Shown: one piece after another, positions 60,779-64,000 of the stretch
Layout of the letters: each line of letters starts with the position of its first letter
How positions within the stretch are numbered: position 1 is the stretch's first letter
Assembly: GCF_014529535.1 (NCBI RefSeq)
Contig: NW_023503370.1
Span: 1,570,552 to 1,634,551 of the forward strand
Reading direction: 5' to 3'
Source of the DNA: Bradysia coprophila
Lineage: Eukaryota > Arthropoda > Insecta > Diptera > Sciaridae
DNA: 64,000 nt
Notes under the pieces: generated by a model
The model's database searches: none
What the model saw: the letters and a program-made list of their open reading frames with translations, nothing else
Told to the model about the DNA's origin: nothing
Made by a program: the position numbers and the translations under genes

Positions 60779-61819
60779 AAACATAAAAAGAGAGACCCTT
60801 GAAATGAAAGAACATAAATATTGGTATCGCTGTAAAGCTTAGACCTCAGACTAAACAGTAACTATATTTTTGTGATCAAACAAGTTACTAGGTAGGGTCC
60901 AAACAGTCTTCCAAGCTTCTTGCAGGTCCAAAAAAAAAAATCGATCTAATTTCCCATCGAAATATTTCCTTGTTATATTACTGTTACTCGTGGTGCCGCC
61001 CTCTACAAAAACCACTGAAAACACTTCATGTCCACGAGAGGTCGAATAAAAAAAAAATTCAAGCTCACCGCGACACATCGTGTGCCTAAAAAAGCATTTG
61101 TCATTGAGTTGTATACATCGTTTTTCCCAATAATGGCAGTGGCAGCTAAGATGTGTGACAGTCGAAATATACACTAGGCCTACACTCGTTAGGAACCTTC
61201 ACATTCCAGTTCGATTTTGTTGGAGACAGTCGAATAAGATTCTTTCCATTGCCTCCGGAGTGGGCTGACTTGATGGCAAATTCGAAAAACTATTTAGACT
61301 TTCAGTCGATGACAGCAGAAAGAGGGTTGGAAGAGGGTGACACTGTAACAGCGATTATAATGCAGGACGTAGGAGGATATGTGTAATAACTGTAATATGC
61401 ACAAATATTTTGGCATAAGTAAAATAAAGTGGAAGGCAACGAATAAGTCACTTTTTCAACGATTGACGTTATTCATTCCACATGCGATATCCACGATACA
61501 TACATAAATGTCTTAACATTGGTGATGAAAGTGGTATGAATAAGGAGAATTGCGACTTCTTATTTCTCTTCGCCCGTAAGTTTTATTTTAAGTAAAAAGC
61601 TTCATTTATTGGAAACAAAATTGTACATGCTACACTATACATTACTACACTTAACTTAAAACATATACCTAAAAAGAAAATAAATCATCAGAAATTTGCA
61701 CAAAAAGCCATTTCTCATTTTACATTGTTATTGGTGGCGTCAAACGGACCACTTTAAAAGTGAATTCGCCAAAACTTCGAACAGTTGGGATTGAAGCTAT
61801 GGCTCAAATGAATCGTCGT
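60779..61819. other. Intergenic, nothing firmly recognised
   Basis: GGTATCGCTGTAAAGCTTAG at 60823 recurs with one change near 20235, pointing to a shared dispersed repeat. The minus-strand ORF 61174-60851 is unrecognised and probably chance. Confidence 0.4.
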
Positions 61820-62435
61820 TCAATTCTGTGAATATCGTGGAACAACTTTTTTACCGAAAATTTTTTGTTGGGCTGTCATGGCCCTTAGAAAATTTTTCTC
61901 CGAAGTGGTCGCGAAAATCGTTTTTTTATCAATTACTTCAACATGCGAGATGTGAATAATGTCAAATTGTGCACGTTTATAAAGGTCAATGAGCTGAATA
62001 TTGTTGACCAACAAACACCGATGTTCTGCCCACCCAGCCGCCGCAACAAGTGAAAAACCTCGAGAAAACAGAAATTTTTGAATGGCTCTGGGCGGCTGGG
62101 AAAGTTAGTAGCAGGAAGCTCTAACCAGGAGTTTTGTAGCTTACTTCAAGCTCTATCCATTGACACCCCACTCGACCATACCCACCTTCCCAGATAGAAA
62201 TGAAGTTAATTTTCCACAATGTGTCTCAACTCATCAAATATTGGAAAATAATCGAACTTTAAAAATCAAGCCACCCTACTCACCGCCGATCGTATTAACA
62301 AAAATTGACCGGCGAACATATCTACTCCGGATTTAAATGGTTTTAGTTTCGCATTTGCAATAACTATTTGTGCCACCGACTGATAATTGCTAAAGTGAGC
62401 TGCATACAACAATGAAAGCAACAGGAGTTTCGTCA
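61820..62435 (-). CDS. Unrecognised spliced gene candidate (3' exons)
   Basis: Two minus-strand exons appear to join in frame. 62435-62284 encodes a hydrophobic start (TKLLLLSLLYAAHFSNY) and ends at a strong donor, CGGCG|GTGAGT. 62095-61820 follows an acceptor with a good branch site (CTAACTTTCCCAG) and encodes 91 residues to a TGA, ending KIFGKKVVPRYSQN. The upstream exon also has a branch site (ATACTAAC) and CAG acceptor, so at least one more 5' exon is expected; the start codon is not identified. I recognise no domain. The paired splice signals and uninterrupted frame are the only support. Confidence 0.35.
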
Positions 62436-62842
62436 CTGAGTTGCGAAATGTTAGTATTTATGCTTGCGATAACAAAATGCTCAACCTTGAGGAAAGGAAG
62501 AAGTAGAAGTCGTGAATCGTTAAATATTTCATTATGTAAGATATGTAGCCTTGTACCTTGTAGCGTCGGCTAAGCAGCGCCGGCCTGAAACGTTCTCACG
62601 ACACCCGGAACAATGAAACAATTGCAAGTTATAAACGCTTAATACTACAACCGCAAGCATTGCCCACATTATACAACATAACATGTTATAAGCTAGACAT
62701 AATAATTTACATATTAAATTAGAACCGGACTGCATTGCTTCACATCGTTCATAATTTATGAATTTTGGTTAAACTGTGTATACCTCTCCATAATATACAT
62801 ACACGTATATGTATCCTTGTCTCGATTTCTTTTTTAAATATT
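62436..62842. other. Gap between the two minus-strand candidates
   Basis: It contains a minus-strand frame (62735-62532) with one hydrophobic helix (MLCCIMWAMLAVVVLSVYN) and a possible donor ACAAG|GTACAA at its end. Joined to the 62435 exon, however, it would enter the wrong frame. It may be an exon of an unresolved transcript or chance. Confidence 0.3.
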
Positions 62843-63301
62843 TTAAACCATTTCATTCCCTAAATCGTTCAGCAGACGATTCAATTCTGTCAAACAATTC
62901 AACAATCGAACCATTTCGTCGTCCAACAGTTGACCGACAAAATTACCAGAATCAATCAATATCGGATGTATCGGATGACCACAATATTTCATTTTTGCAA
63001 GTAAATTTGAATTTATTTGATTAAACGTTGGCATAGAGTCGTTGAATGTAGTGGGTAATGAATCATTGTTGAAACGTGTAATTGATGATTCCCACATATT
63101 TTCGGCAATTTGTTTTGCATGCAGAATCGATCGTACCAGTTGTATCACTTCGGGCTCGTATAATTGCCTCAGTTTAAACTGACGCTGTGATACAAATTTA
63201 CCAAGAAGGAAACCTGTGGCATGTAAAATTGATGTGATTGATAAAAATATACCTTTAGCTTTCTGTTTGATTGGTTTTGCAGTTCTTTTTACAGTATACA
63301 T
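62843..63301 (-). CDS. Hypothetical protein, single-exon ORF (152 aa)
   Basis: The ATG at 63301 is preceded in frame by a TGA three bases upstream, so the start is fixed if the ORF is real. The N-terminus is basic (KRTAKPIKQKAKG), followed by a moderately hydrophobic stretch (GIFLSITSILHATGFLLGKF) and a helical remainder ending CLTELNRLLNDLGNEM. Codon use resembles the neighbouring genes. I recognise no family. Confidence 0.4.
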   Translation of the reverse strand: MYTVKRTAKPIKQKAKGIFLSITSILHATGFLLGKFVSQRQFKLRQLYEPEVIQLVRSILHAKQIAENMWESSITRFNNDSLPTTFNDSMPTFNQINSNLLAKMKYCGHPIHPILIDSGNFVGQLLDDEMVRLLNCLTELNRLLNDLGNEMV

Positions 63302-64000
63302 TCAATGAAAGAGCAACAATGTCTGTTCGACAAACAGGATAGTGCTACACAACTTGATTGTAAAACTACTGTAACAAAAGGTGCGGTAATCATAACATAG
63401 ACTTTGAGGTCGAGTGATGATACCACTGTTCCACCACCACTACTTTGAGTTCACGAACTCAGGTATTCTGGAGAAACAAAATCGGTAATTGCAGAAGAGC
63501 TCTTTGAGGAATGAATTTTCCACGATGAATGATGCAATTTAGTTCTAGAAATCTCGCTCTTCATTTCTCGGGCTGCCATTGAAGGGTAAAATTCTCAGAT
63601 AAAAAAAAATCGAAGATTAACTTTAGAGAGATATTTCAGCTCAGTTAAACGTAACTGGTCTTGTGGGCAACGTCAAAATGAATCATAAAAAATGAGTATT
63701 TCGAAAATCCGAACTTTATTTTCATTCATAAATTTTTGACGTTGCCCTCAAGGCCAGTTTAATTTAACTGATCTTCGCTCTCTCTTAACAGTCTGTATGA
63801 AAACGTTTCCTTAAATAAACGGTCTAAACGCTCGTCTCAAACTCCTATTTCCGTAAAAAGGGAGCGACTGACCACTGCATCATTTTAGAACAAAAGTGTA
63901 GCACCAGACACATCTTTCATATTCTCTACATTTTTGGTCCTTCTTTCCTTCGTTCAAAATCACTTACCCACAATTAACGTAAAAAATCCGATACTGAATG
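63302..64000. other. Intergenic right edge with a foldback element
   Basis: Only the palindrome at 63619-63789 stands out; no coding sequence recognised up to the window edge. Confidence 0.5.
63619..63789. mobile_element. Foldback element at right edge
   Basis: Arms CTGGTCTTGTGGGCAACGTC and GACGTTGCCCTCAAGGCCAG are inverted, extended outward by CAGTTAAAC and TTTAACTG and by a run of GAGAGA/TCTCTC. About 170 bp, non-coding. Confidence 0.65.

Noticed and set aside
1-64000. LTR, retrovirus-like, Polinton or LINE sequences
   Set aside because: No reverse transcriptase, integrase, capsid, envelope or polymerase motif and no long terminal repeats were recognised in any frame.
1-64000. tRNA or rRNA genes
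   Set aside because: A few GGTTCGAA words were inspected (for example near 49017 and 54631) but none sits in a cloverleaf.

Overview
The window is animal nuclear DNA, most likely from a lower dipteran insect such as a fungus gnat. It is AT-rich, with short introns (59-80 bp) beside a few long ones, standard GT-AG splicing with occasional CTAAC branch sites, insect proteins (Mesh1, PyK, PTRHD1, an acyl-CoA desaturase, an Osiris/DUF1676 protein), and TATA/initiator promoters. The taxon is inferred from gene content; no species can be named from the sequence alone.

Layout. 1-1425 (-): Mesh1, a (p)ppGpp/NADPH phosphohydrolase, complete except its last few codons. 1.4-9.2 kb: mostly repeats, plus one coding-looking ORF at 7.2 kb that may be an upstream exon of the next gene. 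9.24-10.87 (+): pyruvate kinase. 13.87-17.88 (-): TBC1D5 Rab-GAP, ten coding exons resolved. 18-29 kb: repeat-rich DNA that probably holds the 5' part of the desaturase transcript. 29.13-34.56 (+): acyl-CoA delta-9-type desaturase, seven coding exons. 35.56-36.72 (-), 44.20-45.27 (+) and 49.13-50.13 (+): three small secreted or membrane genes, the first Osiris-family, the other two Osiris-like by architecture only. 51.40-51.84 (-): PTRHD1. 53.84-55.91 (+): PRPP-synthetase-associated protein. 57.56-60.78 (+): a flavin monooxygenase with a Baeyer-Villiger-type fingerprint. 61.8-63.3 (-): two unrecognised candidate genes.

The housekeeping genes serve separate pathways (alarmone/NADPH turnover, glycolysis, retromer/Rab7 control, lipid desaturation, PRPP supply, peptidyl-tRNA hydrolysis) and do not form an operon-like unit. 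The Osiris-like genes may form a loose cuticle-related group.

The most striking feature between genes is the density of palindromic (foldback) non-autonomous DNA elements. At least eight inverted-repeat families are visible, some with TA or TTAA target duplications, one nested inside another, and several present in two to four copies. There is also a 109-bp minisatellite and several shorter tandem repeats. I recognised no reverse transcriptase, integrase, capsid or envelope sequence, no tRNA or rRNA gene, and no CRISPR array.
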